From the NCBI GenBank assembly GCA_937959275.1, contig CALGLU010000005.1, positions 1-64,000 of the forward strand: DNA of 64,000 nt, written 5' to 3'. A program made the position numbers and the translations under genes. Every line of letters starts with the position of its first letter. Position 1 is the stretch's first letter. Below the pieces are notes generated by a model. The model was not told the DNA's origin. It saw only the letters and a program-made list of their open reading frames with translations, and searched no databases. Source of the stretch: an uncultured Saprospiraceae bacterium (GTDB lineage: Bacteria > Bacteroidota > Bacteroidia > Chitinophagales > Saprospiraceae). This document shows positions 7,398 through 18,300 of this stretch, piece by piece.

Positions 7398-9860
7398 ATG
7401 GGCAACATAATTGATCAACAAATAAGAAAAAATGATTGCGGCATAAGCGCTGCTAAAACGATATGTAATGTCTTAGACGTCAATATTTCAAGAAATGTTA
7501 TTGAAGACAATATCTTTCTAACTCAAAATGGAGCAAGTTTAACTAACATCAATAAGTTTTTTGTTGAACATGGATTTAAAACTAATTTTAATTTACTTGA
7601 CATCAACTCAATTAACGGGAATCAAACTGAGTTAAACAATTTATTTCCTTGTATTGTAGCCGTAAAAAAGAAAGTCGGCTTTCATTATTTAGTCCTTAAA
7701 GAATTAAAAAATTATAAGTTCACAGTTCTAGATCCAGCTAAACTAAAACCTTATAAGCTAACAGTTGACGAACTTAAAAATACTGTTTACTATAGTGAGT
7801 CACCACTAGACTACGTGGAATTAGAGCCAGTGCTTAAACTTAAAGTCAGCGAAGAATTAAAAGCTCATAAGATTACACTTCAAAAAGAGCCGGAACATAG
7901 TGAGCTTATTTCTCTCTTTAATAAATTTACATATTTTACGTATTTGAGTGAAAATTTCGGTTTCAAAAACAAAGATGCTTCTGATCGCTTTTTAAGAGAC
8001 CTTATCATTAATCAAGACTTACAACATATACCTAAACATTTTGAAGGTTTAACATACAACAATGCTAAACAAAGAGTAAATATAAAAGCTCCTGTTTTAT
8101 TATCCGTTGGAACCAATAAAGACACTATCATTGAAGATGATCACAGAACGATTCAAAATGTCTATTGGCGATTATTCAAAAGCATCCATTCCATTAAGGA
8201 TCTCTGGTACATATTCTTAGTTACATCAATCATTGCATCAGGCATATCATATGTCGCTGTCTTTATTAATCAAATCTTAATAGATCACGTACTACCATCC
8301 TATCAATTGGCCACTCTTCAATTGTTTGCTGTTGGTGTAGGCATATTTTACCTAATCAATACGGTGTTCAGTATTTATAAGAAGTTCATCTCAATACATC
8401 TATCAAATGCACTTGATCGATTTTTTCTCTCTGTGTTTGACAAAAAGATCTCAAGCTACTCTTTAAGGTACATTCACAGCTATAAGAGAGGAGACTTAAC
8501 AGAGCGTCTAAGTGATGTCATGAAATTGAAATCATTTTTCGTTAAATATTTCTCAAGCATTTTTGTCAACGTCTTAACTGCGGTCTTATCCTTGTTTTTC
8601 CTGTTTATGATCAATTGGAAATTTAGTCTAATTGTCATTTTAGTTTTGTTCATTTTTGCCTTTCTCTTTTACATGATTACTCCGATTATCGCTAAACTTG
8701 AAAGAGAGCGCTATGTAAAGAAAGCTAGCTTTATGTCAAAGTTTATTGAAAAAATAGAAGGCATACAGGTGATCAAAGCTATGGGTATCGAAGATTATTC
8801 CTCAACTCAAATCAAAACAGGAATTGAAGATTTGATTAAGATTCACACCAAATCAAAATATGTCGGGATCATTAATTCAGTTATAACTTCATTAGTTGTT
8901 TCGTTTTCATCTCTTTTACTATTAGTCTTGACGTCTAGAGAAATGATAACGTACAATACATTGTCATTAGGAATGATTATAACTTTCCTTTCCATGTCTG
9001 GCAAAATATTTAGTGCCTTCAGTAGTTTATTAAGCAAAAACTTAGCACTTCAAGAGCATAAAGTCATACTCAAACGATTTTTCGATTTTGATGAATTTAA
9101 AACTAAGTCTGATGAATTAACTGGGAAAGAAGATCGAGCAGAAGACAATGATTTTAATGCAACAAACAATCTTGATACTAATCTTATCGTCGATTTTGAA
9201 TTTGAAAAATTTAGTTTGTCTGATGTAAATTTCTCTTACGATGATGAAAACAATGTCATTGAGGATATAAATATTGAGATTACAAGAGGAGAAAAAATTT
9301 GGATTAAGGGAAGAAACGGATCAGGAAAATCAACACTATGCAAAATCGTTGGCCTAATCTACAAACCATCTAAGGGTACAATCATGCTAAATGGAGTAGA
9401 TGTTTCTTATTACCAAACAAATCGTTTAAGAAAAAAAATAGTCTTTATATCAGGTGAAGATATTTTATTTAATGATACACTCTTATTTAATGTGAGTTTA
9501 GGTAAAAAGATTGACATTAAGAAACTAGTGTCATATGCACAAAAGATTGGCATATATGACTTTCTAAATTCAAAATTTGATAAGTTCAATTTCATCATAC
9601 ATGAAAATGGTAAAAATTTATCTACAGGTCAACGAAAAAAAATACTGCTACTTCGAGCCCTTATGACCAAAGCTGATCTGATTATACTAGATGAAATATT
9701 TTCAGGATATGATGATGTTTCTAAGAAAAATGCAGAAGAATTAATTGGCTCATTTGATGATAGAGCATTCGTTATTATTTCCCATTCCAATATCGATCAT
9801 ATTGATTTTGATCAACAATACAACATTAAAGATGGACATTTATTCAAGCAAGGTTCCTAA
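7398..9860 (+). CDS. C39-peptidase-containing ABC exporter (PCAT type)
   Basis: An 820-residue inner-membrane exporter that should cut the leader and move the peptide out. The C39 peptidase (about 1-135) has Q8, C14 in NDCG, H96 in GFHYLVL and D112 in LDPAK, the full active site. Membrane helices start near residue 270. The nucleotide-binding domain has Walker A GRNGSGKS (638-645), signature LSTGQ (741-745), Walker B DLIILDE (760-766) and the switch histidine H796. Two oddities: an extra region of roughly 120 residues (140-262) between peptidase and membrane domain, and a Q-loop reading FISGED (683-688) with no glutamine. Its end overlaps the adaptor gene by 29 bases, as expected for a translationally coupled secretion operon. 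Confidence 0.92.
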   Translation: MGNIIDQQIRKNDCGISAAKTICNVLDVNISRNVIEDNIFLTQNGASLTNINKFFVEHGFKTNFNLLDINSINGNQTELNNLFPCIVAVKKKVGFHYLVLKELKNYKFTVLDPAKLKPYKLTVDELKNTVYYSESPLDYVELEPVLKLKVSEELKAHKITLQKEPEHSELISLFNKFTYFTYLSENFGFKNKDASDRFLRDLIINQDLQHIPKHFEGLTYNNAKQRVNIKAPVLLSVGTNKDTIIEDDHRTIQNVYWRLFKSIHSIKDLWYIFLVTSIIASGISYVAVFINQILIDHVLPSYQLATLQLFAVGVGIFYLINTVFSIYKKFISIHLSNALDRFFLSVFDKKISSYSLRYIHSYKRGDLTERLSDVMKLKSFFVKYFSSIFVNVLTAVLSLFFLFMINWKFSLIVILVLFIFAFLFYMITPIIAKLERERYVKKASFMSKFIEKIEGIQVIKAMGIEDYSSTQIKTGIEDLIKIHTKSKYVGIINSVITSLVVSFSSLLLLVLTSREMITYNTLSLGMIITFLSMSGKIFSAFSSLLSKNLALQEHKVILKRFFDFDEFKTKSDELTGKEDRAEDNDFNATNNLDTNLIVDFEFEKFSLSDVNFSYDDENNVIEDINIEITRGEKIWIKGRNGSGKSTLCKIVGLIYKPSKGTIMLNGVDVSYYQTNRLRKKIVFISGEDILFNDTLLFNVSLGKKIDIKKLVSYAQKIGIYDFLNSKFDKFNFIIHENGKNLSTGQRKKILLLRALMTKADLIILDEIFSGYDDVSKKNAEELIGSFDDRAFVIISHSNIDHIDFDQQYNIKDGHLFKQGS

Positions 9861-11043
9861 TACACACGGTCTTATTAAAACGATGTTTATCATTTTGATT
9901 ACATCCGCATTCATAGGGACCATTCTATTTTTCACTTTAGAAATCCAGGAGACAGTAAAAATATCCAATGGAGAAATTTTCTCTGAAAATGCGCCAAAGC
10001 AATATCTAGCTCCTGTAGAATCTGAAATTCAAAAAATATATGTTAACGAAGGAGATCCATTAAATATAGGGGACACTATACTCGTATTAACAAATGAAAC
10101 TTTATCTGCAGAGTTGATGACGATACATAAAGACCAACAACTAAAAGAGACTAATTTATATGTGTTGAAAGAGAAAATTAAAAACTTAGATGATAAAATC
10201 AACATTCAAAATCGTGAATTAAATTATCTAGATGGCAATCTGAGTACACAACGAAAAAGTCTAGAATACGAATTTAAATCATTGGCCCAACAATTAAGTT
10301 CTCTGAAGTTACAGTTAGAAAAATCAAAAACTAGAATAGAAAAAGATTTAAAATTATTTCAAAAGGGAGCCGTCAGCGAACGAGAATTTCGAGTGAAAGA
10401 AAAAGCATTTCAAGATGAAAACAACAACTACTTAAGCTTAGAAAATAAATATTTCCAAATAGAGAATAGACTTCAAAATCATTCTCAAACCAAAGCTAGC
10501 TCCATAGAAAATCAAAACCTGTCTATCATTACGAGTAAGTCTTTACGACTTGACATGCAAAACCAGATAGCTCAAGAAAACTCAGCGTTACAACAATTAG
10601 ATCAGCGGAAGAAATCAATCAAAAAAGAATTGAGTAAACTAGTCGTTATATCAGAAATGGATGGTTATGCTTCTTCTATTTTTAATTTGAAAAAAGATTT
10701 GAATTTTGTCTCAAAAGGCCAAGCTTTGCTCACGGTTAATCCCAAAAATGAATCTGACTTTTATGCAAATCTTCAAATAAACGAAAAAGAAATGAAGGAC
10801 ATTAAAGTCGGACAGAAAGCAAAGATCAAAGTAGAAGCCTATAATCATTATCAACATGGATTTTTAGAAGCAGAGATCATTCAAATCACTAAGAATGAAT
10901 CAAATGTTTTTTATGTCACTGCCGACATTCTCAATGAAAAGAACTTTGATTTAAAATCCGGTTATAAGGTTTCTGGAGAAGTCATCTTAAATAAGATCAA
11001 ATTATCAAAATACGTTGCCAACATGTTATTTAGAAAAATATAG
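9832..11043 (+). CDS. HlyD-family periplasmic adaptor of the peptide exporter
   Basis: A 403-residue membrane-fusion protein. I start at the ATG giving MDIYSSKVPNTHG, because the frame upstream lies inside the exporter and starts would be unnatural; this gives a short cytoplasmic tail, one membrane helix (about 15-37) and a periplasmic body. Lipoyl half-motifs (YLAPVESEIQKIYVNEGD and later GYASSIFNLKKDLNFVSKGQ) flank a long coiled coil (about 95-270), followed by a beta-barrel part (VGQKAKIKVEAYNHY). It should bridge the ABC exporter to the TolC-like channel encoded two bases downstream. Family assignment is firm. Confidence 0.9.
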   Translation: MDIYSSKVPNTHGLIKTMFIILITSAFIGTILFFTLEIQETVKISNGEIFSENAPKQYLAPVESEIQKIYVNEGDPLNIGDTILVLTNETLSAELMTIHKDQQLKETNLYVLKEKIKNLDDKINIQNRELNYLDGNLSTQRKSLEYEFKSLAQQLSSLKLQLEKSKTRIEKDLKLFQKGAVSEREFRVKEKAFQDENNNYLSLENKYFQIENRLQNHSQTKASSIENQNLSIITSKSLRLDMQNQIAQENSALQQLDQRKKSIKKELSKLVVISEMDGYASSIFNLKKDLNFVSKGQALLTVNPKNESDFYANLQINEKEMKDIKVGQKAKIKVEAYNHYQHGFLEAEIIQITKNESNVFYVTADILNEKNFDLKSGYKVSGEVILNKIKLSKYVANMLFRKI

Positions 11044-11045
11044 GA

Positions 11046-12365
11046 ATGAGAATTCATTTATCCAGTCTCACATTTATACTGTTACTCTTTTGCTCCGTGT
11101 CTTTTACAGCCATTGCTCAAGAAGAAATGTCTTTGGCGAAAGCTATACAAATAGGCCTAAATAACAATTACCAAATAAAATTGGTCCTGATAGAAGAAAA
11201 AATTGCAACAACAAATAATGAATTTGGAGTCCCTGAGCGCTTACCTAGAATTACACTTAATCTGAGAGAATACAATCGTTTAAATATCGATAGCTCACCC
11301 ACATCATTTGTGGATGGTTCATATACGAAGTCTGAATTTACGGCAGGTATTGATGCTTCATGGACAATTTATGAAGGCAATGCTGACAAAATTAATAAAA
11401 AAAGACTTGAAGAATTAACAAAACTGAGTACTGGACATTCTCAACTCGTTCTCCAGAACACTATCTATTCGATTATACTCGCCTACTACAATGCCGTCAT
11501 TGAAAGTGAAAAACTAAATGTTTATGTAGAAACACTAAGGCTATCAGAAGATAAAAAAAACAATGCAGAAGCCCTTTTTGATTTTGGAGACATTGCAAAA
11601 CATGATTTCTTAAATTTCAAAAATGCCTATTTACATGATTCAATAAGCTATCAACAACAGTCAATTAATTACAATAAGACACTAGTTTCATTAAAATACT
11701 TAATCGGTTATAATACAAACGACTCGCTCATTCTTACGAACTTATTAGATTTTGAAACTGAGATCCCAGATTTCCACACACTTGAACAAGCATTCTTATC
11801 AAATAATATTGACATTCAAAATGAAATCATCAATGTCAACCTAGCTCAACACCAAATTGGTTTAGCCGAGTCGACCCGCAGACCATCAATCGAAGTGAGA
11901 AGTGGCATTAGCGAAGAATTGGGTACATCCAAATTTACAGGTGAAAACCGCGAGCGAGGAGCTGTCTTTGACTACTATCTATCATTGGGATTAAAGTATA
12001 ACATTTTTAACGGGTACAGAGAAAAACAAAGAATAGAAGTCGCGAAACTAGAGAAAAACATGGCACTTGTCAGCGTGGATGAGAAAAAACAAAACCTAAA
12101 AGAACAGCTTAAAATAAATCATGAAGATTATAAAGAACGGAAGAGAATTTTAAATACACAACAACGCTTAATTAATAATCTGACTGAAAGTCTAGACTTA
12201 TATAAAGAGAGATACGAATCTGGCTATTCAGTTTTTATAGAATACAGAAATGCGCAGATGGAACTATTAGATGCTCAATTAAAAAGTTTAGAATCAGTCT
12301 ATCAACTTAAACTTGCAGAAACAGAAATACTAAGACTCATTGGTGGATTTATTAGTAAAAATTAG
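11046..12365 (+). CDS. TolC-family outer-membrane channel
   Basis: A 439-residue outer-membrane efflux protein. It has a signal peptide (LLLFCSVSFTAIAQ, cut near residue 24), then two repeats of the outer-membrane efflux domain with SLAKAIQIGLNNNYQIKL at the start and long helices at about 120-230 and 325-435. The GLKYNIFNGYREKQRIEVAKLE stretch is typical of the second repeat. As the last gene of the operon it would complete a three-part route through both membranes, so the product of the peptide gene is likely released outside the cell. The gene ends convergently 35 bases from the sialidase gene. Confidence 0.92.
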   Translation: MRIHLSSLTFILLLFCSVSFTAIAQEEMSLAKAIQIGLNNNYQIKLVLIEEKIATTNNEFGVPERLPRITLNLREYNRLNIDSSPTSFVDGSYTKSEFTAGIDASWTIYEGNADKINKKRLEELTKLSTGHSQLVLQNTIYSIILAYYNAVIESEKLNVYVETLRLSEDKKNNAEALFDFGDIAKHDFLNFKNAYLHDSISYQQQSINYNKTLVSLKYLIGYNTNDSLILTNLLDFETEIPDFHTLEQAFLSNNIDIQNEIINVNLAQHQIGLAESTRRPSIEVRSGISEELGTSKFTGENRERGAVFDYYLSLGLKYNIFNGYREKQRIEVAKLEKNMALVSVDEKKQNLKEQLKINHEDYKERKRILNTQQRLINNLTESLDLYKERYESGYSVFIEYRNAQMELLDAQLKSLESVYQLKLAETEILRLIGGFISKN

Positions 12366-12400
12366 ATTACACCCAGAGCTTTCACCAATCCCTTATTCGT

Positions 12401-13600
12401 TTATCTACAGTCTAAAAGCGCGTACGAACTAGTCGTTGCACCGAACAACCAATCTACATTAAATTGTGCATAGTGAATGCTACCATTATTGCCTTGCTCA
12501 TACAATAAACCAATAAAGCCATCTCCTTGCTGAACAAGATCTGAATAGGCTGACTCTCCATTGCGAACCAATCGCTTCACGGGCCAGGTCTTACCATCAT
12601 CAAGGCTAACCTTAACTGTCATTCTCTCTCTTTTACTTTGACTTTCTGGATTACTAAATAGGATAAAATCAATCTCACAATCCGATTCGTAAGCCAATAT
12701 ACTCGCTTGACAAACAGGTGACACCAACACAGAATCAAAATAGCTTTCTACCCAACTCTCTCCACCATCTTCACTAATGGCAACCAAACGCTCTCGCTCT
12801 CTCCCACTCTGATGCCGCACATTCATCATCACCCGACCATCCGATAACTCGACAGCGATGGCCTCATTCGAACTTTCGATATTCACATCATCAGACAACT
12901 GAAAGCTTTGGCCACCATCATCGCTATAAAAGGCGTGGGCTCTATATTCATCAAATTGATCTAGTGGTTGCCCAGCTGAGTGATTGGCGGGTACAAGAAT
13001 CCGGCCCTTATACTTACCCTTCTTTAGTTGCAAAGCGTGGCCAGGCGTGACGGCATAACTTCGCCAGTCTTCTTTATAGGCATAATTAGGGTTAAGGTCT
13101 GGGCGATTAGGCCGATTTACTTGTGCAGTAATATTTGTAGGCTTAGACCATGAGAAGCCATGATCGTCACTTGTAATAAACATCACTTCTCTTAATCCAT
13201 TCCCTTCTCGAGTCTCATGCTCAGAAGCAATCCCCGTATTATAAAATAGAAATATCCGACTCGTACCATCGCTCGATTCGACAACAACTGGCCCAGGGTT
13301 GCCAGCTTGTAATTCTTGCTGATCAACTACCAATTTCAATTGACTCCAGCTCGCTCCATGGTCTTTACTGATTTTGTAAACGATATCAACATTACCAAAA
13401 TCACCACAATTCTGTTTTCTGCCTTCTGCAAATGCTAGTAGATTTCCATTATCCGCTTTTATGATAGCAGGTATTCTGAAGCAGACATAGCCTTCTGTAC
13501 CATTTGTAAATAAGGCTTGCTCGATGAACAGCTGTTGTGCACTAATGCTTTCTAAGAAGAACATGAATGGCAGCAGAATAAAGAATCTCATAATTTTCAT
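12401..13600 (-). CDS. Secreted exo-alpha-sialidase (GH33-like)
   Basis: A 399-residue glycosidase with a signal peptide ending near ISAQ (about residue 21). The RIP motif is in CFRIPAIIK (about 41-49) and bacterial-neuraminidase Asp-box repeats are plentiful: SKDHGASW, SDDHGFSW, SDDGGQSF, SEDGGESW and SLDDGKTW. These define the six-bladed sialidase propeller. It should release terminal sialic acid or a related nonulosonic acid from glycans at the cell surface or outside. It is transcribed with susD and susC-type genes upstream, so it may belong to a glycan-use locus. Trans-sialidase or another propeller substrate cannot be excluded. Confidence 0.88.
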   Translation of the reverse strand: MKIMRFFILLPFMFFLESISAQQLFIEQALFTNGTEGYVCFRIPAIIKADNGNLLAFAEGRKQNCGDFGNVDIVYKISKDHGASWSQLKLVVDQQELQAGNPGPVVVESSDGTSRIFLFYNTGIASEHETREGNGLREVMFITSDDHGFSWSKPTNITAQVNRPNRPDLNPNYAYKEDWRSYAVTPGHALQLKKGKYKGRILVPANHSAGQPLDQFDEYRAHAFYSDDGGQSFQLSDDVNIESSNEAIAVELSDGRVMMNVRHQSGRERERLVAISEDGGESWVESYFDSVLVSPVCQASILAYESDCEIDFILFSNPESQSKRERMTVKVSLDDGKTWPVKRLVRNGESAYSDLVQQGDGFIGLLYEQGNNGSIHYAQFNVDWLFGATTSSYALLDCR

Positions 13601-13777
13601 ATTAGTGAATTAAGATACTATGCTTTTCTGAAATATAAGTTGGAGTAGTTATAAGAATTGGTCCTTTTTGTCCTTCAATTTAGGCACACGTCTACTTACT
13701 TCAACGCATTCGTAAAACGTAAAAGAGGCAGATAAAATTAAATTTATCTGCCTCTAAATACAATATATTCTTTGGGA

Positions 13778-15283
13778 CTATTTATCCCACCAAACAGGAA
13801 CACTCATGTGACTCGCAAAATCCGTAGATAATCCTTGTCTATCAGCAGCTGACTGCCAACCTGGATTAAGAGTTGCTTCTCCAGGATTACCTGCCAATCT
13901 TAATGGAATCTGTCCATTCGTAACATTTCCTGAATAATTGACTGGTGTTAATTCTGGAATACCAGTACGTCTCCAGTTAGAGAATGTTTCGTATTCATTT
14001 AAGAATGTCGCTGCCCAATATTGCCAGCCTATATCTCTCATCGCATTTGCTTCATCTAATGGATTTGCTGCCACATAGGCCTCAGCTGCTGATGCATCGA
14101 CAGCTTGGCCATAGTGAGCCCACAAGCCCAAGGCATTGGTCAAACCATTTGCATAATGCTGTGAAGCATCGCCACTGTGCCAACCTCTCATTGCAGCTTC
14201 AGCAAGTAATAATTGGACTTCAGCAGAAGATTGGAACATCATCGGAGAGGACACTCTTACTATTTCCGGATTTATCCGACTGAAATCTTCTACAGAAGCA
14301 CCTGATGGATTCGTCGCAATAGTAGTTGCGTCAAGTCCATTTGGCATGCCTGCGAATTCACCCGTGTTAGTAGAAGGCACTGCAATTACATTTTGACGAG
14401 GATCATCATTCGCAATCATCCAATCCATAAATGTATTACTGACCCGAGGACAATCGTCTCCAAATCCATTTGCTTTATCCATTACTTCTCCAATTCCATT
14501 TCTATTGATACCTTCTGGACCATTCGTATGCTCTAAGAATGCATCATCATCATTAGTTGACATAACTCCACCAGCAACTGCTTTCGCAGTCCAGGCTTGA
14601 GCAGTACCAGGATCGACTTCTGATAAACGCATAGCAAGTCTCAACATCAAGGAATTACCGAATTTTCTCCATTTATCAACATCACCACCAAAGATCAAAT
14701 CAGCACTCCCAAATCCACCAGAACCCAATTGTCCAACAGCCTGTTCAAGTTCATTCAACATGTCCATGTAAATAGACTCCTGAGAATCGTAAGCCGGAAA
14801 ATCAATACCTTCTATTGCTCCTTTACCTGCTTCAAAATATGGAATATCACCATAGGTATCTGTCAATCTTTGGAAGATGACAACTTTCCAGATTCTTGCC
14901 ATACCCAGCATAGTCGCATCGCTACCTTCTGTCGTTTGCAATGTATTAACTAGGTCTACAATGTCTTTTACTTGCTCAGTATAAGCACGATCAATCAAGG
15001 ACGATGAATAGCCTCCATTATAGGTGTATTTATCACCTGACCAATACCCACAAACTGCAGATAAATGTTGCAACATCATTGAGGAATAAATTAAATTCGC
15101 TCTCCAATTTTCATAGCGTCCACCAGACGTCCTGAGTTGAGCCCAACTAAATTGAAAAGTGGGATCAATATTAATTGCTTGTGTTTGGTTAGTATTAATG
15201 TCTGCAAATCCTTCATCGCAGGACGAACAGAAAAACAGTAATCCAAATGAAACAAGGATAATTTTATATGTAATATTTTTCAT
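13778..15283 (-). CDS. SusD/RagB-family surface lipoprotein
   Basis: A 501-residue glycan-binding lipoprotein. The N-terminus has a lipoprotein signal (FGLLFFCSSCDEGF) with the lipidated cysteine near residue 23. The body begins INTNQTQAINIDPTFQFSWAQLR and contains SusD-like helices (YAEQVKDIVDLVN; MLRLAMRLSEVDP; AEVQLLLAEAAMRGW), close to the SusD-like_2 subgroup. It lies 62 bases downstream of the SusC gene, the standard pairing in which SusD caps the SusC transporter. Substrate is unknown; the neighbouring sialidase suggests host or algal glycans or glycopeptides. Confidence 0.93.
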   Translation of the reverse strand: MKNITYKIILVSFGLLFFCSSCDEGFADINTNQTQAINIDPTFQFSWAQLRTSGGRYENWRANLIYSSMMLQHLSAVCGYWSGDKYTYNGGYSSSLIDRAYTEQVKDIVDLVNTLQTTEGSDATMLGMARIWKVVIFQRLTDTYGDIPYFEAGKGAIEGIDFPAYDSQESIYMDMLNELEQAVGQLGSGGFGSADLIFGGDVDKWRKFGNSLMLRLAMRLSEVDPGTAQAWTAKAVAGGVMSTNDDDAFLEHTNGPEGINRNGIGEVMDKANGFGDDCPRVSNTFMDWMIANDDPRQNVIAVPSTNTGEFAGMPNGLDATTIATNPSGASVEDFSRINPEIVRVSSPMMFQSSAEVQLLLAEAAMRGWHSGDASQHYANGLTNALGLWAHYGQAVDASAAEAYVAANPLDEANAMRDIGWQYWAATFLNEYETFSNWRRTGIPELTPVNYSGNVTNGQIPLRLAGNPGEATLNPGWQSAADRQGLSTDFASHMSVPVWWDK

Positions 15284-15345
15284 TTTTATCTATTTTAAAA
15301 ATTGATTATTGAGCTAAATGGCTTTTGACCTCTTAGCTTCTTTTC

Positions 15346-18300
15346 TTAAAATTTAGCGCTTAGATTAATTCCTATACTTCTGGTCACCGGTACTCCAAAC
15401 ATTTCTAGACCCTGTCCATTGCCTGTGGTATAAGTAGATTCTGGATCAATATTATCCGTACTACTTGCCAACAATGCCAAATTCCTTCCTGCTAATGACA
15501 AGCTAATATTTTTGAATGGTGCATTAGGAATCAAATCATTTGGTACATTATAGCTAACGATCAATTCTCTCAATTTCACAAAGTTTGCATCCTGAATGTG
15601 CTCCTCAGAAATACCAAAGGCAATCCGTTGATAATAGTCTTGAACATCAGCTGCTGCAACAGAACCAATCCCACTTGTTCTTCCTTCCAAGGTATTTTGA
15701 TGTATGCCCCAGAAGTAACCATAAGCATTTGTTGCATTATATATCTTAGCACCTGATTTTGCATCTATTAAGAAACTAAATCCAAAATTTCCAAAATCAA
15801 AAGAGTTTTGCCAACCAATTGAAGTCGGATGAACACCTGTACCAAAAGCCATTAATTCTCCTTGCATCGGAAGACCATTGTCATCCAGCATAATATTACC
15901 GCTACCATCGCGTGCATAGGAAAATCCCATCACCTGACTATAAGGCTCACCTTCTACCAAGTGTATATAAGCATTTCGTGTTCTACTTTCTTCCAATCGA
16001 ATTTGTTCTCCATCAGATTCAGGGGTCAATAGACTGACAACTTCATTCGTGTTTTGTGCAAAATTGATACTAGATCTCCACGTAAATGAATTCGTTCTTA
16101 AAATCTGAGCATCTATCAAAATCTCTATTCCTTTGTTTGTGACTTCTCCAACATTAACCGCCTTAGATCCATAACCTGATGTTGCAGAAATTCCAGCATT
16201 GAGGATACCATCAGTAGTAGAACGGTTATATACAGCTATATCCACGTTCAGTTTTCCCGTAAACATTCTGACATCAATGCCAAACTCAAGTTCAGCATTA
16301 GTTGATGGTCTTAAACCTGCTGGTGGAACAGAACCACTTGAAATAGCGCCTAATGGTTGCCCTAAGTGACCTTGACCTTGAATACCATAGGTAAGTCCTA
16401 ATCTGTATGGATCGGTAGCTCCACCAACTTCTGCCCATGAAGCTCTCACTTTAGCAAAGTCAATTATCGCAGGCAATTTATCGCCCAGACCATTTGCCAA
16501 ATCATATGCAACACCTATGGATGGATAGAATACTGAGTTTTCAGAAACACCACCATTCGGGTCAGTTAATGCTGAGAACCAATCTTGTCTTCCAGTAGCT
16601 GTTACATACAATGAGTTGAATAATGAAAATTCAGCCATAGCAAACACTGAATTGACCTGATATTGACTGTAACCATAGCTCGTGCTTTGGTTAGCTCCAT
16701 TCTTTGGCGTATGTAAAAATGGGATATTGAAGTTATTGCCACTGACACCAATACTTTCACTAAAGTTCTTTTGTTGATTACCTCCGACTAATAAGTCAAT
16801 TCCTACAGAGGAATTAATATCTGCCACATATCGAAGTATGGCCTCTGTATTTATTTCCTGCACCTCTCTATTTGATTCACTGATGCCTCCTAAAGTACTA
16901 AAGGCCGTTCCATAAGGTGTCAAATTCGTTCTTCTCTCGTTGAATCTATCCATTCCAATCTTACCAGTCAAAGTCAATCCAGTATACAACTCAGCGCCCA
17001 ATTGGAAATTTCCAAATAGTCTGTTTTTGACATTACTTCGATTAAACTGATATGCACTCCACCATGGATTTGTATTAAAGCCATTACCGTTCCACAGTAC
17101 TTCTGTTCCATCCTCAAGAGCACCTATTTTATCAGTTGGTCCCCTTAGGTCGTTGATATTTATAGATCCAGGTAATACTGATGGTACATAGTTAGGATTA
17201 CCAGGAGAATCAGAAAGACCTGGTCGATTTCTAGTATCATCATTAATAAAAGAGCCACTTATATTACCAAAGAAAATGCCTCTTTTCGCATTGACATTCG
17301 CAGAAAATGATCTTCTATCTACAGTAGAATTTGGTACCACTCCTTTATTGGCTAAGTTAGTGCCAGACAATCTGAACCCATAATCTTCTCCTCCTCCGCT
17401 TAATGCAAGGGTATTTGTCCAAGTCGCACCCGTATCATAAAAGCGAGACATGTTGTCTCCTGAATGGGAGTAAGGTCTGGAAACACCATCAAACTGGGGG
17501 ACAGAACTACCATCATAGGCTGCACCCCAAGACTGCACACCAAACTCAAGTGCTTCTGCGGCATCGCCAGGTTTTGCGCCTCGATTGCCATGGCCATATT
17601 CTTGTTGAAAATCCCGTTGATTCAGGATAGATTCAAATTGAAGATTAGAGTTAAAATCAACATTGATCCCCGAACCCGCTTTACCTTTTTTAGTCGTGAC
17701 AAGTATAACTCCATTATCTGCACGATAGCCATAAAGAGCTCCTGCAGTATTTCCTTTTAAGACAGTCATCGACTCAATGTCATCAGAGTTAAGACTTGAG
17801 ATACCATCTCCCCAATCTTGTCCGCCCCACATACCTGCAGATCCGAGATTATCATTATTGATTGGTACGCCATCAACAACAATAAGCGGTTGGTTGTTTC
17901 CAGAAATATTACCATTTCCTCTGATCACAATTCTTGTCGAACCACCGGGACCAGTCGCCGGATTACTGACATTTACACCAGCTACTTTTCCAGCTAATGA
18001 ATTACCAATATTGACTTCTTTTGCAGTCGCTAAAGAAGAGCCGTCTAGCTCAGTTACTGAATAAGCAAGAGCCCTCTTTTTACGCTCGATACCTAATGCA
18101 GTCACAACAACTTCATCCAATATTGCACCTTCAGAAAGTACGATATCAAAATTTGAGCTATTGCCTATATCAATAGTTTGATCAGTATACCCTGTATAAG
18201 TTATATCCAATGTTGCATCATTAGCTACTTCCAGAGAGAATATACCATCAAGATCGGTGATGGTGCCGTTTGATGTTCCTTGTTCGATGACATTGGCACC

